A DNA stretch of 64,000 nucleotides from Sphingomonas aurantiaca. Lineage in GTDB: Bacteria > Pseudomonadota > Alphaproteobacteria > Sphingomonadales > Sphingomonadaceae. The stretch is taken from NCBI RefSeq assembly GCF_003050705.1, contig NZ_QAOG01000003.1, forward strand, positions 1 through 64,000. Reading direction: 5' to 3'. Position numbers and translations under genes: made by a program. The notes beneath the pieces are model-generated. The model searched no databases. It was given only the letters and a program-made list of their open reading frames with translations, and was not told the origin of the DNA. Below, piece by piece: positions 53,132 to 62,544 of this stretch; position 1 is the first letter of the stretch, and each line of letters begins with the position of its first letter.

Positions 53132-53884
53132 CTAGCGCGCGGGCGGGAGCCAGCGCAGGTCGAGCCCGTCGAAGCGTTCGATGTAATTCGCCGCCTGTGC
53201 CAGCAGCGTCTCCTTGAGCAGCGTCACCCGGCTGCCCTCGCGCCGGATCAGCCCGTCTTCCTCGAGCTGGCGGAGCATGCGGTTGACGTGCACCGCGGTG
53301 AGCCCGGTCGCGTCGCCGATCTCCTCCTGCGTGACGCCAAGCGTGAAGCTGTTGCCGATCGCCTGGTCGCGCCTGCGCAGCCGGTTGTGCATCTCGATCA
53401 GCAACGCGGCGATCCGCGCCTTGGCAGAGGTGCGCCCGAGCGCGGCGAGCCGGTCGGTCAGCGCGACCTTCTCCATCTGGTTCATCACCATGATGATCGC
53501 CGACAATCGCGGATGATCGGTGACCAGCGCAGTCATCACCGAGCGATCGAACGGGCAGACCGTGCAATCGGTCAGCGCGACCACCGTCTCCGGGGAATCG
53601 CGATACACCAGCGCCGACACGCCGAGCATGTCGCCGGTATGGAGGAAGCGGAGGATCTGGCGGCTGCCGTCGTCGAGCAGCACATAGCTCATCGCCATGC
53701 CGCGCTGCAGGATGAAGAGCTCGGGCTGCGGATCGTTCTCGCGCAGCAGGATCGCGCCGCGACGCAAGTCGCGCGGGCGCTCCTCCAACCGCGCTAACGC
53801 AGCCCTTTCGTTCATCGACAAGTCGATGAGATCGCCGACGCGTTCGGCGAAGCAGCTGTCCGGCACTCTGTGATGGTCCCCCAT
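53132..53884 (-). CDS. Crp/Fnr family transcriptional regulator
   Basis: A 250-residue regulator. The N-terminal cyclic-nucleotide-binding-like beta-barrel (about 30-140: [46 protein letters not shown] in outline) is followed by the dimer helix and a C-terminal helix-turn-helix ([29 protein letters not shown]). No Fnr-type N-terminal cysteine cluster is present, so it is not an oxygen-sensing Fnr; the effector is unknown. ATG at 53884 or 53905 is possible. It is divergent from murA. Confidence 0.9.
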   Translation of the reverse strand: MGDHHRVPDSCFAERVGDLIDLSMNERAALARLEERPRDLRRGAILLRENDPQPELFILQRGMAMSYVLLDDGSRQILRFLHTGDMLGVSALVYRDSPETVVALTDCTVCPFDRSVMTALVTDHPRLSAIIMVMNQMEKVALTDRLAALGRTSAKARIAALLIEMHNRLRRRDQAIGNSFTLGVTQEEIGDATGLTAVHVNRMLRQLEEDGLIRREGSRVTLLKETLLAQAANYIERFDGLDLRWLPPAR

Positions 53885-54031
53885 GTTCGAGGGCACAAAG
53901 AGCAAAGCTATGATTCCCGCGCATTAAAGTCGATCAAGCGCGTGCATTCGGGCGTCGTGCGCGCGAGTCCGCTCGTCGGGTCCGTGCTGCGTGGCCCTTG
54001 CGCGCACCGCCAGCCGCGATACACACCCGGG

Positions 54032-55315
54032 ATGGACCGTATTCTCATTCGTGGCGGCAACCGCCTGTCCGGGCGCCTGCCCATTTCCGGTGCGAAGAAC
54101 GCAGCGCTCACGCTGATGCCGTGCGCGCTGCTGACCGAGGAACCGCTGACGCTGCGCAATCTGCCGCGGCTCGCGGACGTCGACGGCTTTGGCCATCTGC
54201 TCAACCAGCTGGGCGCGTCGACCGCGATCCAGGGGACGCGGCCCGAGGATTTCGGCCGGGTCATGACGATCCGCGCGGGCAATCTCACCTCGACCGAGGC
54301 GCCGTACGATATCGTGCGGAAAATGCGCGCGTCGATCCTCGTGCTCGGGCCGCTGCTCGGCCGCGGCGGCGAGGCGACGGTGTCGCTGCCGGGCGGTTGC
54401 GCGATCGGCAACCGCCCGATCGATCTGCACCTGCGCGCGCTCGAGGCGATCGGCGCCGAGCTCGAGATGGCGGCGGGCTATGTGAAGGCGACCGCGCCGG
54501 GCGGGCGCCTGCCGGGTGGACGCTATCGCTTCCCGATCGTGTCGGTTGGCGCGACCGAGAACGTGATCATGGCGGCGGTGCTCGCCAAGGGGACGAGCGT
54601 GATCGAGAACGCCGCGCGCGAGCCCGAGATCGTCGATCTGTGCAACTGCCTGGTCGCGATGGGCGCGTCGATCGACGGGATCGGCACGGAGACGCTGACG
54701 ATCGAGGGCCGCGACCGGCTGCACGGCGCGACCTATGCGGTGATGCCCGACCGGATCGAGGCGGGCAGCTATGCCTGCGCCGCGGCGATCACCGGTGGCG
54801 ACCTGGAACTGGTCGGCGTGGCGATCCCCGACATGGGCGCGACGTTCGATGCGCTGGTCGAGGCAGGCGTGTCGGTCACGCCGACCAAGGACGGCGTGCG
54901 CGTCGCCGCGGACGGCGGACTGAAGCCGCTGACGCTGTCCACCGCGCCCTATCCCGGCTTCGCGACCGACATGCAGGCGCAGTTCATGGCGATGCTCTGC
55001 AAGGCGGATGGCGCGAGCGTGCTGACCGAGACGATCTTCGAGAACCGCTACATGCACGTGCCCGAACTGGCGCGGATGGGCGCGGATATCCAGGTGCGCG
55101 GGCGGACCGCGGTGGTGCGCGGCGTCGACAAGCTCGTGGGGGCGCCGGTGATGGCGACCGACCTGCGTGCTTCGATGAGCCTGATCCTGGCGGGTCTCGC
55201 GGCGGACGGCGAGACGTCGGTCGGCCGGGTGTATCATCTCGACCGCGGGTATGAGCGGCTGGAAGAGAAGCTGTCGGCCGTTGGCGCGGATATCGAGCGC
55301 GCCAGCGACGGGTGA
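54032..55315 (+). CDS. murA: UDP-N-acetylglucosamine 1-carboxyvinyltransferase
   Basis: A 427-residue EPSP-synthase-fold enzyme catalysing the first committed step of peptidoglycan synthesis. It starts [26 protein letters not shown] with Lys22 and Asn23; Cys123 in [16 protein letters not shown] is the fosfomycin-reactive residue. The C-terminal half has [20 protein letters not shown] and [18 protein letters not shown] sequences. The ATG at 54032 is chosen; the ORF upstream adds 54 residues unlike MurA. Confidence 0.96.
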   Translation: MDRILIRGGNRLSGRLPISGAKNAALTLMPCALLTEEPLTLRNLPRLADVDGFGHLLNQLGASTAIQGTRPEDFGRVMTIRAGNLTSTEAPYDIVRKMRASILVLGPLLGRGGEATVSLPGGCAIGNRPIDLHLRALEAIGAELEMAAGYVKATAPGGRLPGGRYRFPIVSVGATENVIMAAVLAKGTSVIENAAREPEIVDLCNCLVAMGASIDGIGTETLTIEGRDRLHGATYAVMPDRIEAGSYACAAAITGGDLELVGVAIPDMGATFDALVEAGVSVTPTKDGVRVAADGGLKPLTLSTAPYPGFATDMQAQFMAMLCKADGASVLTETIFENRYMHVPELARMGADIQVRGRTAVVRGVDKLVGAPVMATDLRASMSLILAGLAADGETSVGRVYHLDRGYERLEEKLSAVGADIERASDG

Positions 55316-55688
55316 GGGTCGGGAGGCGTAGTTGAGCCGGGGCTAGCCCTCTCCCCTCTGGGGAGAGGGTTGGGTGAGGGGCTGTTCCGGGCGCTGCACT
55401 GCTTGGCTGCCCCTCACCCCGACCCTCTCCCCGGAGGGGAGAGGGAGCAGGTTGCTGGGTCTTGCGGTGGCAACCTTGTGCCTCACGGACGCTGGGGGGC
55501 GGTCCAAGCAGCGCTGCCCCGCTAGTTCCCCCGCGAAGGCGGGGGCCCAGGATCAAGCAGTTGCCCTTGGTAGTCCGGTAGACATCTACGCAGCGCCGCC
55601 GGCAAAGCCGCCGTCGGACGGGTTCGGTAAACCGACCCGCCGGCCGTGCCGGGCACTGCCCGCTCGCTTCGCTTGCGGGCAGTGCCCG
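55316..55688. repeat. Repeat mosaic between murA and phaB
   Basis: This 373-bp gap holds no gene. It contains a type H palindrome at 55348-55446 (CCCTCTCCCCTCTGGGGAGA..GGTGAGGGG mirrored by CCCCTCACC..CTCTCCCCGGAGGGGAGAGG), one arm of the type C repeat at 55526-55551 (CCCCCGCGAAGGCGGGGGCC CAG), a CG-rich stretch with CCGCCGG/CCGGCGG pairs, and a 13-bp stem hairpin at 55651-55687 (GGGCACTGCCCGC / GCGGGCAGTGCCC) just after the phaB stop that may serve as its terminator. Confidence 0.8.
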
Positions 55689-56411
55689 TCAGTACATGTG
55701 CTGCCCGCCATTGATGCTCAGCGTAGACCCGGTCACGAACCCGCCCTCCTCCGAGCACAGGAACGCCACGCCGCGCGCGATCTCGGTCGCCTGACCCAGC
55801 CGCCCGACGGGGATCTTCGCGACGATCTTCTCCAGCACGTCGGCCGGCACCGCCGCCACCATGTCCGTGTCGATATAGCCGGGCGCGATCGCGTTGACCG
55901 TGACGCCGGCGCGCGCGCCCTCCTGCGCCAGCGCCTTGGTGAAGCCGTGGATGCCCGATTTCGCCGCGGCATAGTTGACCTGTCCATACTGCCCGGCCTG
56001 CCCGTTGATCGAACCGATGTTGACGATCCGCCCCCATTTGCGCGTCCGCATGCCCGGGAACACCGCCTTGGCCATGTTGAAGCAACCGCCGAGGTTGGTG
56101 TCCATCACCTCTTTCCAGTCCTGATACGTCATTTTCAGGATGGTGCCGTCGCGGGTGATGCCCGCATTGTTCACGACGATATCGACATCGCCCAGATCGG
56201 CCGCGACCTGCGCGCAGCCTGCCTGGCACGCATCATAGTCGGCGACGTCCCATTTATACGCCTTGATGCCGGTGCGCTCGGTGAATTCCCGCGCCCGGTC
56301 GTCGTTGCCGGCATAGGTTGCGGCGACGGTCAGCCCCATGTCCTGAAGCGCGAGACTGATCGCCTCGCCGATGCCGCGCGTACCACCGGTTACAATTGCA
56401 ACGCGTGCCAT
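55689..56411 (-). CDS. phaB: Acetoacetyl-CoA reductase
   Basis: A 240-residue short-chain dehydrogenase. VAIVTGGTRGIGEAI binds NADPH; NNAGITRDGTILKMTYQDWKEVM, Ser134, Tyr147 and Lys151 (NIGSINGQAGQYGQVNYAAAK) form the active site; GYIDTDMV and GQHMY at the C-terminus fit PhaB rather than FabG. It supplies 3-hydroxybutyryl-CoA to PhaC. The ATG at 56411 follows GAGGAGAG. It is separated from phaC by about 4 kb; a phaA thiolase is not in the window. Confidence 0.95.
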   Translation of the reverse strand: MARVAIVTGGTRGIGEAISLALQDMGLTVAATYAGNDDRAREFTERTGIKAYKWDVADYDACQAGCAQVAADLGDVDIVVNNAGITRDGTILKMTYQDWKEVMDTNLGGCFNMAKAVFPGMRTRKWGRIVNIGSINGQAGQYGQVNYAAAKSGIHGFTKALAQEGARAGVTVNAIAPGYIDTDMVAAVPADVLEKIVAKIPVGRLGQATEIARGVAFLCSEEGGFVTGSTLSINGGQHMY

Positions 56412-56444
56412 CAGTCTCTCCTCAGGTTCGTCCTTTTGCAAAGG

Positions 56445-57452
56445 CTAGCCAGCCCGCACCCATCCTTCAAGCTCGCGTGCCAAAATGCTGCGCAGCATTT
56501 CCACGCCGACCGGGCTGTCGTTGAGACACGGGAGATAGGCGAAATGCGTGCCGCCCGCTTCCTCGAAGCTCTCGCGCCCGCGGATTGAAAGCTCCTCGAG
56601 CGTCTCCAGACAGTCGGCGGAGAAGCCCGGCGCGAAGATCGCGATCTTCGTCTTGCCGGCCTTGGCAAGCGCGACGAGCGTCTCGTCGGTCGCGGGGCCC
56701 AGCCACTTTTGCGGCCCGAACCGCGACTGGAAGGCGATCGTCAGATCGCGCCCCATCCGCTCGCCGAGCAACCGCGCGGTCTTCTGGCAGTGGCAGTGAT
56801 AGGGATCGCCCTGCTGCAACGTCCGCTTCGGCATCCCGTGGAAGCTCGCGACGATCGCGTCTGGCGTGAAGTCGAGCGCGGCGAGCCCCTCCTCCAGCGA
56901 GTCCTTCAGCGCGTCGATATACAGCGCGTCGTCGTAATAGGGTGGCAGCGTGCGGATCGCCGGCTGCCAGCGCAGCCCGGCCAGATGCTTGAACGCCTTG
57001 TCGTTCGCGGTTGCAGTCGTTGCTGCGCAATATTGCGGATAGAGCGGCGCGAGCAGGATGCGCTCGCAACCCGCCGCCTTCATCGCGACAAGCCGGTCCG
57101 AAATCGATGGATTGCCATACCGCATCGCCCAATCGACCAGGACGGTGGGGCCGAACGCATCCTTCAGCGCCGCCGCCTGCAACCGCGTGATCGCCGCGAG
57201 CGGCGATCCGTCGTCGCGCCAGACCTGCGCATAGGCGTGCGCGGACTTTTTCGGGCGCGTGTTCAGGATGATCCCGCGCAGAATCGGCTGCCACGCGATC
57301 TGCGGGATTTCGACGACGCGCGAATCGGACAGGAATTCGCCGAGATAGCGCTTCACCGATTTCGCATCGGGGCCATCGGGCGTGCCGAGGTTCATCAGCA
57401 GTACGCCGATCTTGGGGGCAGGAATCGGCGGATGATCGGGGGGCAGGGTCAT
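56445..57452 (-). CDS. hemH: Ferrochelatase
   Basis: A 335-residue enzyme that inserts Fe2+ into protoporphyrin IX, the last step of haem synthesis. It has IGVLLMNLGTPDGPDAKSVKRYLGEFLSD, the active-site His in ASFHGMPKRTLQQGDPYHCHCQKTA, TIAFQSRFGPQKWLGP and IFAPGFSADCLETLEE. The ATG at 57452 overlaps the stop of the upstream molybdoenzyme gene as ATGA, so the two are translationally coupled. Confidence 0.97.
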   Translation of the reverse strand: MTLPPDHPPIPAPKIGVLLMNLGTPDGPDAKSVKRYLGEFLSDSRVVEIPQIAWQPILRGIILNTRPKKSAHAYAQVWRDDGSPLAAITRLQAAALKDAFGPTVLVDWAMRYGNPSISDRLVAMKAAGCERILLAPLYPQYCAATTATANDKAFKHLAGLRWQPAIRTLPPYYDDALYIDALKDSLEEGLAALDFTPDAIVASFHGMPKRTLQQGDPYHCHCQKTARLLGERMGRDLTIAFQSRFGPQKWLGPATDETLVALAKAGKTKIAIFAPGFSADCLETLEELSIRGRESFEEAGGTHFAYLPCLNDSPVGVEMLRSILARELEGWVRAG

Positions 57453-59638
57453 GCTGCCGGTCTTAAGGGCAAATTGCGGATGCGAAAGCCCGTTGACGCA
57501 TGGAGCGCGTTGGCGATCGCGGGCGCGACCGCGGGGACGCCGAGTTCGCCGACGCCGCCGGGCGCCTCCTCGCTGCGGATCAACTCGACGGTGATGTCGG
57601 GCGTGTCGCCCAGCCGGGGCAGCGCGATCGTGTCGAACCCGCGCGCATCGGCGAGCCCGCGGGTGATTCCCGTCGATGCGCCGAGCGCGCCGGCCAGCCC
57701 GAAGATCAGCCCGCCCTCGATCTGCTGGCGGACGATGTCGGGGTTGATCTGCGCGCCGCAATCGACCGCGGCGACGAGGCGGTCGACGACCGGGCGCTGG
57801 TCCGGCCCCAGATGCGCCTCCGCCATGACCGCGATGTAGCTGCCGCGAAAGGCATGCGCCGCGATGCCCTGGCCGCTGCCTGCGACACCGCCGTTCCACC
57901 CGCCGAGCGCCGCCGCGGTCGACAGGCAGCGCGCGAGGCGCGGCGCGCTGCCGAGCATGCCGATGCGGAACGACATCGGTTCGGACTGCGCGACATGCGC
58001 GAGTTCGTCGAGGAAGCATTCGGTGAAGAACGCGGTGTAGCCATGCGCGCCGCCGCGCAGGTGCCCGGTCGGGATGCCGATCTCGGCGGCATGGTGATCG
58101 ATCGCATAGGCCGGGATGCGATAGGCGGGCGTCGCGCCCGCCACGGCATAGCGGTCGCCGCGCACCCCGATCAGCGCGGCCTCGGTCGCCAGGCCCGGCA
58201 TCATCCGGCGCGCCATCTCGGCCCCGGTCGACGGCGCCGCGATCTTCGCGCTCCAGCCCAGAATCGCGCCATTGGGGGCGAGCCGCGCCGCCATCTTCGC
58301 CACTGCCGGCGCGCGGTAGGGATCGTGGAGCGACTCCTCGCCGCGCGACCAGACGAGGCTGACGGGGCGCCTGAGCTTTAGTGCGAGGATCGCGGCCTGT
58401 TCGGCGATATCGGGTTTGAGTGCGGCGCCGAATGACCCGCCGATCAGCATCGGGTGGACGACGACCGAGTCCTCGCCGAGACCCGCCGCACGCGCCGCCG
58501 CGGTTCGCGCGAGGCCGGGTGCCTGGGTCGCGAGCCAGAGTTCGAGCCGGCCGTTCGAGAAGGACGCGGTGGCGCTGCGTGTCTCGATTCCTGCGTGCAG
58601 GCCGAGGCCCGCGCGATAGGTCGCGGTGACGAGCTTGGCGCCCTGGAAGGTTGCCGCGACATCGCCGACCGACGTCATCGTCGTGCCGGGACGCGCGAGG
58701 GCGGCGTCCAGCGCTGCGTCGATCGAGCGGGTATCGGGGAGGGGGGCGGCATTTTCGAACCGCGGCGCGAGCGCGTCGAGCGCCTTGTGCGCCGCCCACC
58801 ATGTCGTCGCCACCGCCGCGACCCAGCGCGGGTTTTCGACCACTGACAGCACGCCGCGAATGCGATCGGCGGCGGCGCGATCGACCTTCGTCAGGCGGCC
58901 GCCGACCGGCGCCTGCCGGATCGCGGCATGCACCATGTCGGCGAGCCGGACGTCGCCCGCGAAATTCGCCGAGCCATCGACCTTCGCGGCGGTGTCGATC
59001 CGCGGCACCGACGTGCCGGCAAGCTTGCCCGCGCCCTGGATCCCGAGCGGCAGCGGATCGGGCAGCGTGAAGGTCGCCGCCGCCTCCGCCAGTTCGGCGA
59101 AGCGGATGCGCTTGCCGGCATGCGTGCAGAAGCCCGCCTCGACGGCCACTTCGGTCCAGTCGGCATCCCAGCGTTTTGCCGCCGCCATGCACAGCAGCGC
59201 GCGCGCGCCCGCGCCCGCCGCGCGACAGGCCTGTTCGAACATCCGGATCGAACTCGATCCGCCGGTGAGCATCGGCGGTTGCGGGGTGCCTTGGGGCAGG
59301 CGGTCGAACAGCCCTTCGAACAGGTCGTGCAGGCCGACCGGGTTGGCGTAGAGCGGGTTAAGCGGGGCGGGTTCGACGCCGACGGTGCGCCAGTCTGCGC
59401 CGAGTTCGTCCGCGACGATCTGGGGGAGGGTGGTGTAGACGCCCTGGCCGTGCTCGACCTGCGGGACGGCGACGGTGACATGGCCGTCGGTGCCGATCTT
59501 GAGCCAGGCGCCGAACGGGGTTTCGCCGGGGTTGGCGACGAGGGTGGGCGCGTAGCGGCGGGGCCAGAGGCCCCAGGCGATGACGAGGCCGATTCCTGCG
59601 CCGCCGCCTATCAAAAATCCACGTCGGTTGAACGTCAT
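57449..59638 (-). CDS. Xanthine dehydrogenase-type molybdopterin-binding subunit (IorB-like)
   Basis: A 729-residue protein of the isoquinoline 1-oxidoreductase beta-subunit group. It begins with a twin-arginine signal (NRRGFLIGGGAGIGLVIAWG), so it is probably periplasmic. Molybdopterin-binding features include VEHGQGVYTTLPQIVADEL, GGSFGAALKPDIAEQAAILAL and the C-terminal GGVGELGVPAVAPAIANAL with the catalytic Glu. The usual partner, a small [2Fe-2S] subunit, is not adjacent, nor are cofactor-maturation genes. It is coupled to hemH. Substrate unknown. Confidence 0.9.
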   Translation of the reverse strand: MTFNRRGFLIGGGAGIGLVIAWGLWPRRYAPTLVANPGETPFGAWLKIGTDGHVTVAVPQVEHGQGVYTTLPQIVADELGADWRTVGVEPAPLNPLYANPVGLHDLFEGLFDRLPQGTPQPPMLTGGSSSIRMFEQACRAAGAGARALLCMAAAKRWDADWTEVAVEAGFCTHAGKRIRFAELAEAAATFTLPDPLPLGIQGAGKLAGTSVPRIDTAAKVDGSANFAGDVRLADMVHAAIRQAPVGGRLTKVDRAAADRIRGVLSVVENPRWVAAVATTWWAAHKALDALAPRFENAAPLPDTRSIDAALDAALARPGTTMTSVGDVAATFQGAKLVTATYRAGLGLHAGIETRSATASFSNGRLELWLATQAPGLARTAAARAAGLGEDSVVVHPMLIGGSFGAALKPDIAEQAAILALKLRRPVSLVWSRGEESLHDPYRAPAVAKMAARLAPNGAILGWSAKIAAPSTGAEMARRMMPGLATEAALIGVRGDRYAVAGATPAYRIPAYAIDHHAAEIGIPTGHLRGGAHGYTAFFTECFLDELAHVAQSEPMSFRIGMLGSAPRLARCLSTAAALGGWNGGVAGSGQGIAAHAFRGSYIAVMAEAHLGPDQRPVVDRLVAAVDCGAQINPDIVRQQIEGGLIFGLAGALGASTGITRGLADARGFDTIALPRLGDTPDITVELIRSEEAPGGVGELGVPAVAPAIANALHASTGFRIRNLPLRPAA

Positions 59639-59648
59639 GCTGACCGCC

Positions 59649-59794
59649 CTAACCCTTCTCCCCCACGGGGAGAAGGTGGCGCGGCAGCGTCGGATGAGGG
59701 GGCGTGGGTCTCCGGGACCGTGCCGGGAGACTCACTGCCCCTCTCCCTTCCGTCGCCTGCGGCTCCTCCCTCCCTCTCCCCGTAGGGGCGAGGG
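59649..59794. repeat. Palindromic element, type H (two-hairpin arms)
   Basis: Left arm: stem CTTCTCCCCCACGGGGAGAAG, small hairpin CGCGGCAGCG, then GATGAGGGG. Right arm: CCCCTCTCCC, small hairpin GCCTGCGGC, then CTCTCCCCGTAGGGGCGAG. The plan is that of type A and of the DUF559 element arms with a different primary sequence. It lies between the IorB-like and acyl-CoA synthetase genes on the same strand. Confidence 0.78.
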
Positions 59795-59798
59795 ACAG

Positions 59799-61487
59799 TC
59801 AGGCCAGCGCGCGGTACGTTGCCTTGAGCGAGACCTTGTCGATCTTTTCCGTCCCTAGCCGCGGCAACGGCTGCTCGGAAATCCAGATCCGCTGCGGCAC
59901 CTTGAACGCGGCGATGTGCTGGTAGAGGAACGCGCAGAGATCGTCGGGCGTCAGCGTCTCGCCGTCGCGCACCACGACGACTGCGCCGGGGACCTCGCCG
60001 AACCGCTCGTCCGCCAGCCCGAATACTGCCGCCTCAGCGACCGCCGGATGCTCGTAGAGCGCGGCCTCGACCTCCTGGCATGAGATATTCTCGCCGCCGC
60101 GGATGATGATGTCCTTCTTGCGGTCGACGATGAACAGATAGTCGTCCTCGTCGAGATAGCCAATGTCGCCCGTGCGGAAATAGCCGTCCGACGTAAACGC
60201 CGCGGCGGTCGCGTCCGGGCGGTTCCAATATTCCTTGAAGTTGCAGATCGTGCGGATGCACACCTCGCCGCGCTGACCCTGGTCGACCGGGTGGCCGGCA
60301 TCGTCGAGGATCGCGAGATCGACCAGCGGTGCGCCCGCGCGGCCGGCGGAATTGGGCTTGGCGAGATAGTTGCCGCGCCAGTTGCCCGTGCCGACCGCGT
60401 TGGTCTCGGTCAGGCCGTAGCCGATCAGCGGCGCGCTTCCGCCCATCTCCGCATCGAGCCGGCGGACGTGATCGACCGGGCGCGGCGCCCCGCCCGCGGC
60501 GAAATCGGTGACGGTCGACAGGTCGTACTTCGCGCGATCGGGGTGGTTGAGGATTTCGAAGCTCATCAGCGGGACGCCGACGAAATAGGTGACGCCCTCG
60601 GCCTCGATCAGCCGCATCGCCTCGCCCGCATCCCATTTCGGCATGAGCACGAGTTTCCGCCCCATTGCGAAGCTCTGGAGGAACACGGGCACCTCGCCGG
60701 TGATGTGGAACAGCGGGATCGTCAGCAGCGTGACCGGCTGGCCGACCGGCGGATTGCCCTGCGCGGTGGCGATGCCGACCATCATCATCGCCTGGGCGAG
60801 ATAGTTGAAGATGCCCTGCACGATCGCGCGATGCTCGGACAGCGCGCCCTTCGACTGGCCGGTCGACCCGCTCGTGAACAGGATCGTCGCATGATCCTCG
60901 GGCCCGAGCGGCGACAGGTCCGCGGTGTGATCGTCCTTGGCGAGCACGGCCGCGAGCGCCTCGGTGATCGGGCGCGTATCGTCGATCTCGATCACCGGCG
61001 TGGTGAGGCCCGCGATCTGCGCGAGCCGCTTCACGCGCGGCGGGTCGGCGAAGACGAGCGCGCAATCGACGTCGCGGATCGCCGCTTCCAGCTCCTCCGC
61101 CTGCCACCAGCCGTTGAGCAATGTCGCGACGCCGCCAGCCATGACGATGCCCATGTAGAGCACGATCCACGACGGCGAATTGCGCATCGCGATGCCGACC
61201 CGGTCGCCCTTCGCCACGCCGTGCCCACCGACCAGCGCGCGCGCGACCCGCTCCGCCGCGGCGTGGACCTCGCCGAACGTCAGCCGCTCGGGGCCCGACA
61301 CGAGGAAGACGGCGTCGCGATGCTCGTTGGCATAATGCGCGAAATAGTAGCTGAGCGCGGGCGGCGCGGCGGCGATCGTCGGGAGCGTGACCCCGAACCG
61401 CTCGGCCGAACCGAGCGCCAGCATGCCGTCGGGCGCCGTCAGCGCGGCCATCGTCGAATCCATAGCCGCATCGAGCTCGGTCCGCAT
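59799..61487 (-). CDS. Acyl-CoA synthetase (class I adenylate-forming)
   Basis: A 562-residue ANL superfamily ligase. The P-loop is [16 protein letters not shown]5 is [12 protein letters not shown]7 [14 protein letters not shown]8 [23 protein letters not shown], and the C-terminal region ends [15 protein letters not shown] with the catalytic lysine in an altered motif (usually GK). It activates a carboxylic acid, probably a fatty acid, to acyl-CoA through acyl-AMP. The N-terminus is about 40 residues longer than the minimal domain. Substrate not predictable. Confidence 0.92.
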   Translation of the reverse strand: MRTELDAAMDSTMAALTAPDGMLALGSAERFGVTLPTIAAAPPALSYYFAHYANEHRDAVFLVSGPERLTFGEVHAAAERVARALVGGHGVAKGDRVGIAMRNSPSWIVLYMGIVMAGGVATLLNGWWQAEELEAAIRDVDCALVFADPPRVKRLAQIAGLTTPVIEIDDTRPITEALAAVLAKDDHTADLSPLGPEDHATILFTSGSTGQSKGALSEHRAIVQGIFNYLAQAMMMVGIATAQGNPPVGQPVTLLTIPLFHITGEVPVFLQSFAMGRKLVLMPKWDAGEAMRLIEAEGVTYFVGVPLMSFEILNHPDRAKYDLSTVTDFAAGGAPRPVDHVRRLDAEMGGSAPLIGYGLTETNAVGTGNWRGNYLAKPNSAGRAGAPLVDLAILDDAGHPVDQGQRGEVCIRTICNFKEYWNRPDATAAAFTSDGYFRTGDIGYLDEDDYLFIVDRKKDIIIRGGENISCQEVEAALYEHPAVAEAAVFGLADERFGEVPGAVVVVRDGETLTPDDLCAFLYQHIAAFKVPQRIWISEQPLPRLGTEKIDKVSLKATYRALA

Positions 61488-61554
61488 ATCGCTCTCCTAC
61501 TTGGTCTTATCGTTACTCGTCTTTATGCAGGGGCGAACGCGTGGGGAAAAGCCT

Positions 61555-62439
61555 TTGATCCTGTCGACCATTTCTGCTGCCGTCGGCAGTCATATCCGCT
61601 TCGAGGACCTGGGTTTGCACCCCGATGTCTTCTCGATCGGGTTCTTCACGCTGCGCTGGTATAGCCTGGCCTATATCGGCGGGATCCTGCTCGGCTGGTG
61701 GTATCTGCTCAAGCTGCTCGCCCAGCCCGGCGCACCGATGGCGCGGCGGCATGCCGACGACCTGGTGTTCTACGCGACGCTCGGCATCATCCTGGGCGGG
61801 CGACTCGGCTATGTGATCTTCTATGCGCCCGAGATGTTCCTGCATCCCTTGCGGATCTTCCGGTTGTGGGACGGCGGGATGTCGTTCCACGGCGGGGTCA
61901 TCGGCACGTCGATCGGGTTGATCCTGTTCGCGCGCAAGCACCAGCTCAACTGGTTGCGCGTGCACGATTATATCGCCTGCGCCGTCCCGTTCGGGTTGTT
62001 CTTCGGGCGGCTCGCCAACTTCGTCAACGGCGAGCTCTGGGGCAAGCCGACCGACGTCGCCTGGGGCATCATCTTCGAACGCACCGTGCCGTTCGGCATG
62101 ATCGAGCCGGCGCGCCACCCGAGCCAGCTGTACGAGGCGGGGCTGGAGGGCATCCTCCTGTTCGCGCTGCTGTGGTTCGCGTTCTGGAAGACCAAGGCGC
62201 GCTACGATCCGGGCAAGCTCGTCGGGCTGTTCGTGCTGGGCTACGGGCTCGCGCGCTTCACCGTCGAGTTCTTCCGCGAACCCGATTCGCAGCTGCGGGC
62301 CTTTGCCGAACATACCGGGCTGCACATGGGCCAGTGGCTGTGCGTGCCGATGATCGTCGGCGGCGCCTATCTGGTCGCGACCTCGGCCAAGCGCCGCGTG
62401 CGGGTCGAGTCGATCGCGGGGACGCAGAGCGTCGCCTGA
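61555..62439 (+). CDS. lgt: Prolipoprotein diacylglyceryl transferase
   Basis: A 294-residue inner-membrane enzyme that adds diacylglyceryl to the lipobox cysteine of prolipoproteins. The signature [25 protein letters not shown] is present with [10 protein letters not shown] before and [13 protein letters not shown] after it; [18 protein letters not shown] is near the C-terminus. TTG at 61555 follows GGGGA by seven bases and gives the normal N-terminus ([20 protein letters not shown]); an ATG at 61525 is the alternative. It is divergent from the acyl-CoA synthetase gene. Confidence 0.95.
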   Translation: MILSTISAAVGSHIRFEDLGLHPDVFSIGFFTLRWYSLAYIGGILLGWWYLLKLLAQPGAPMARRHADDLVFYATLGIILGGRLGYVIFYAPEMFLHPLRIFRLWDGGMSFHGGVIGTSIGLILFARKHQLNWLRVHDYIACAVPFGLFFGRLANFVNGELWGKPTDVAWGIIFERTVPFGMIEPARHPSQLYEAGLEGILLFALLWFAFWKTKARYDPGKLVGLFVLGYGLARFTVEFFREPDSQLRAFAEHTGLHMGQWLCVPMIVGGAYLVATSAKRRVRVESIAGTQSVA

Positions 62440-62440
62440 C

Positions 62441-62544
62441 TCCCCTCCCGCTTGCGGGAGGGGGCGGGGGAGGGCATGGCCGCAAACGTCATGGCCAACG
62501 ATACTCCAGCCCCTCCCCTAACCCCTCCCGCAAGCGGAAGGGGA
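62441..62544. repeat. Type F palindrome at the start of the MidA-like gene
   Basis: Left arm TCCCCTCCCGCTTGCGGGAG plus GGGGCGGGGGAGGG; right arm CCCCTCCCCTAACCCCTCCC plus GCAAGCGGAAGGGGA. It begins 1 bp after the lgt stop. The left arm's GGGGGAGGG sits just before the ATG at 62476 and the right arm is translated as PAPPLTPPASGRG. Confidence 0.85.

Noticed and set aside
53924..55237. A 437-codon minus-strand frame opposite murA
   Set aside because: No family motif and His/Arg/Ala-rich composition typical of a codon-position shadow of a GC-rich gene.
59799..61487. Inactive acyl-CoA synthetase because the usual C-terminal GK motif is changed
   Set aside because: The catalytic lysine is still present (EKIDK), and all other core motifs are intact, so loss of activity is not supported.
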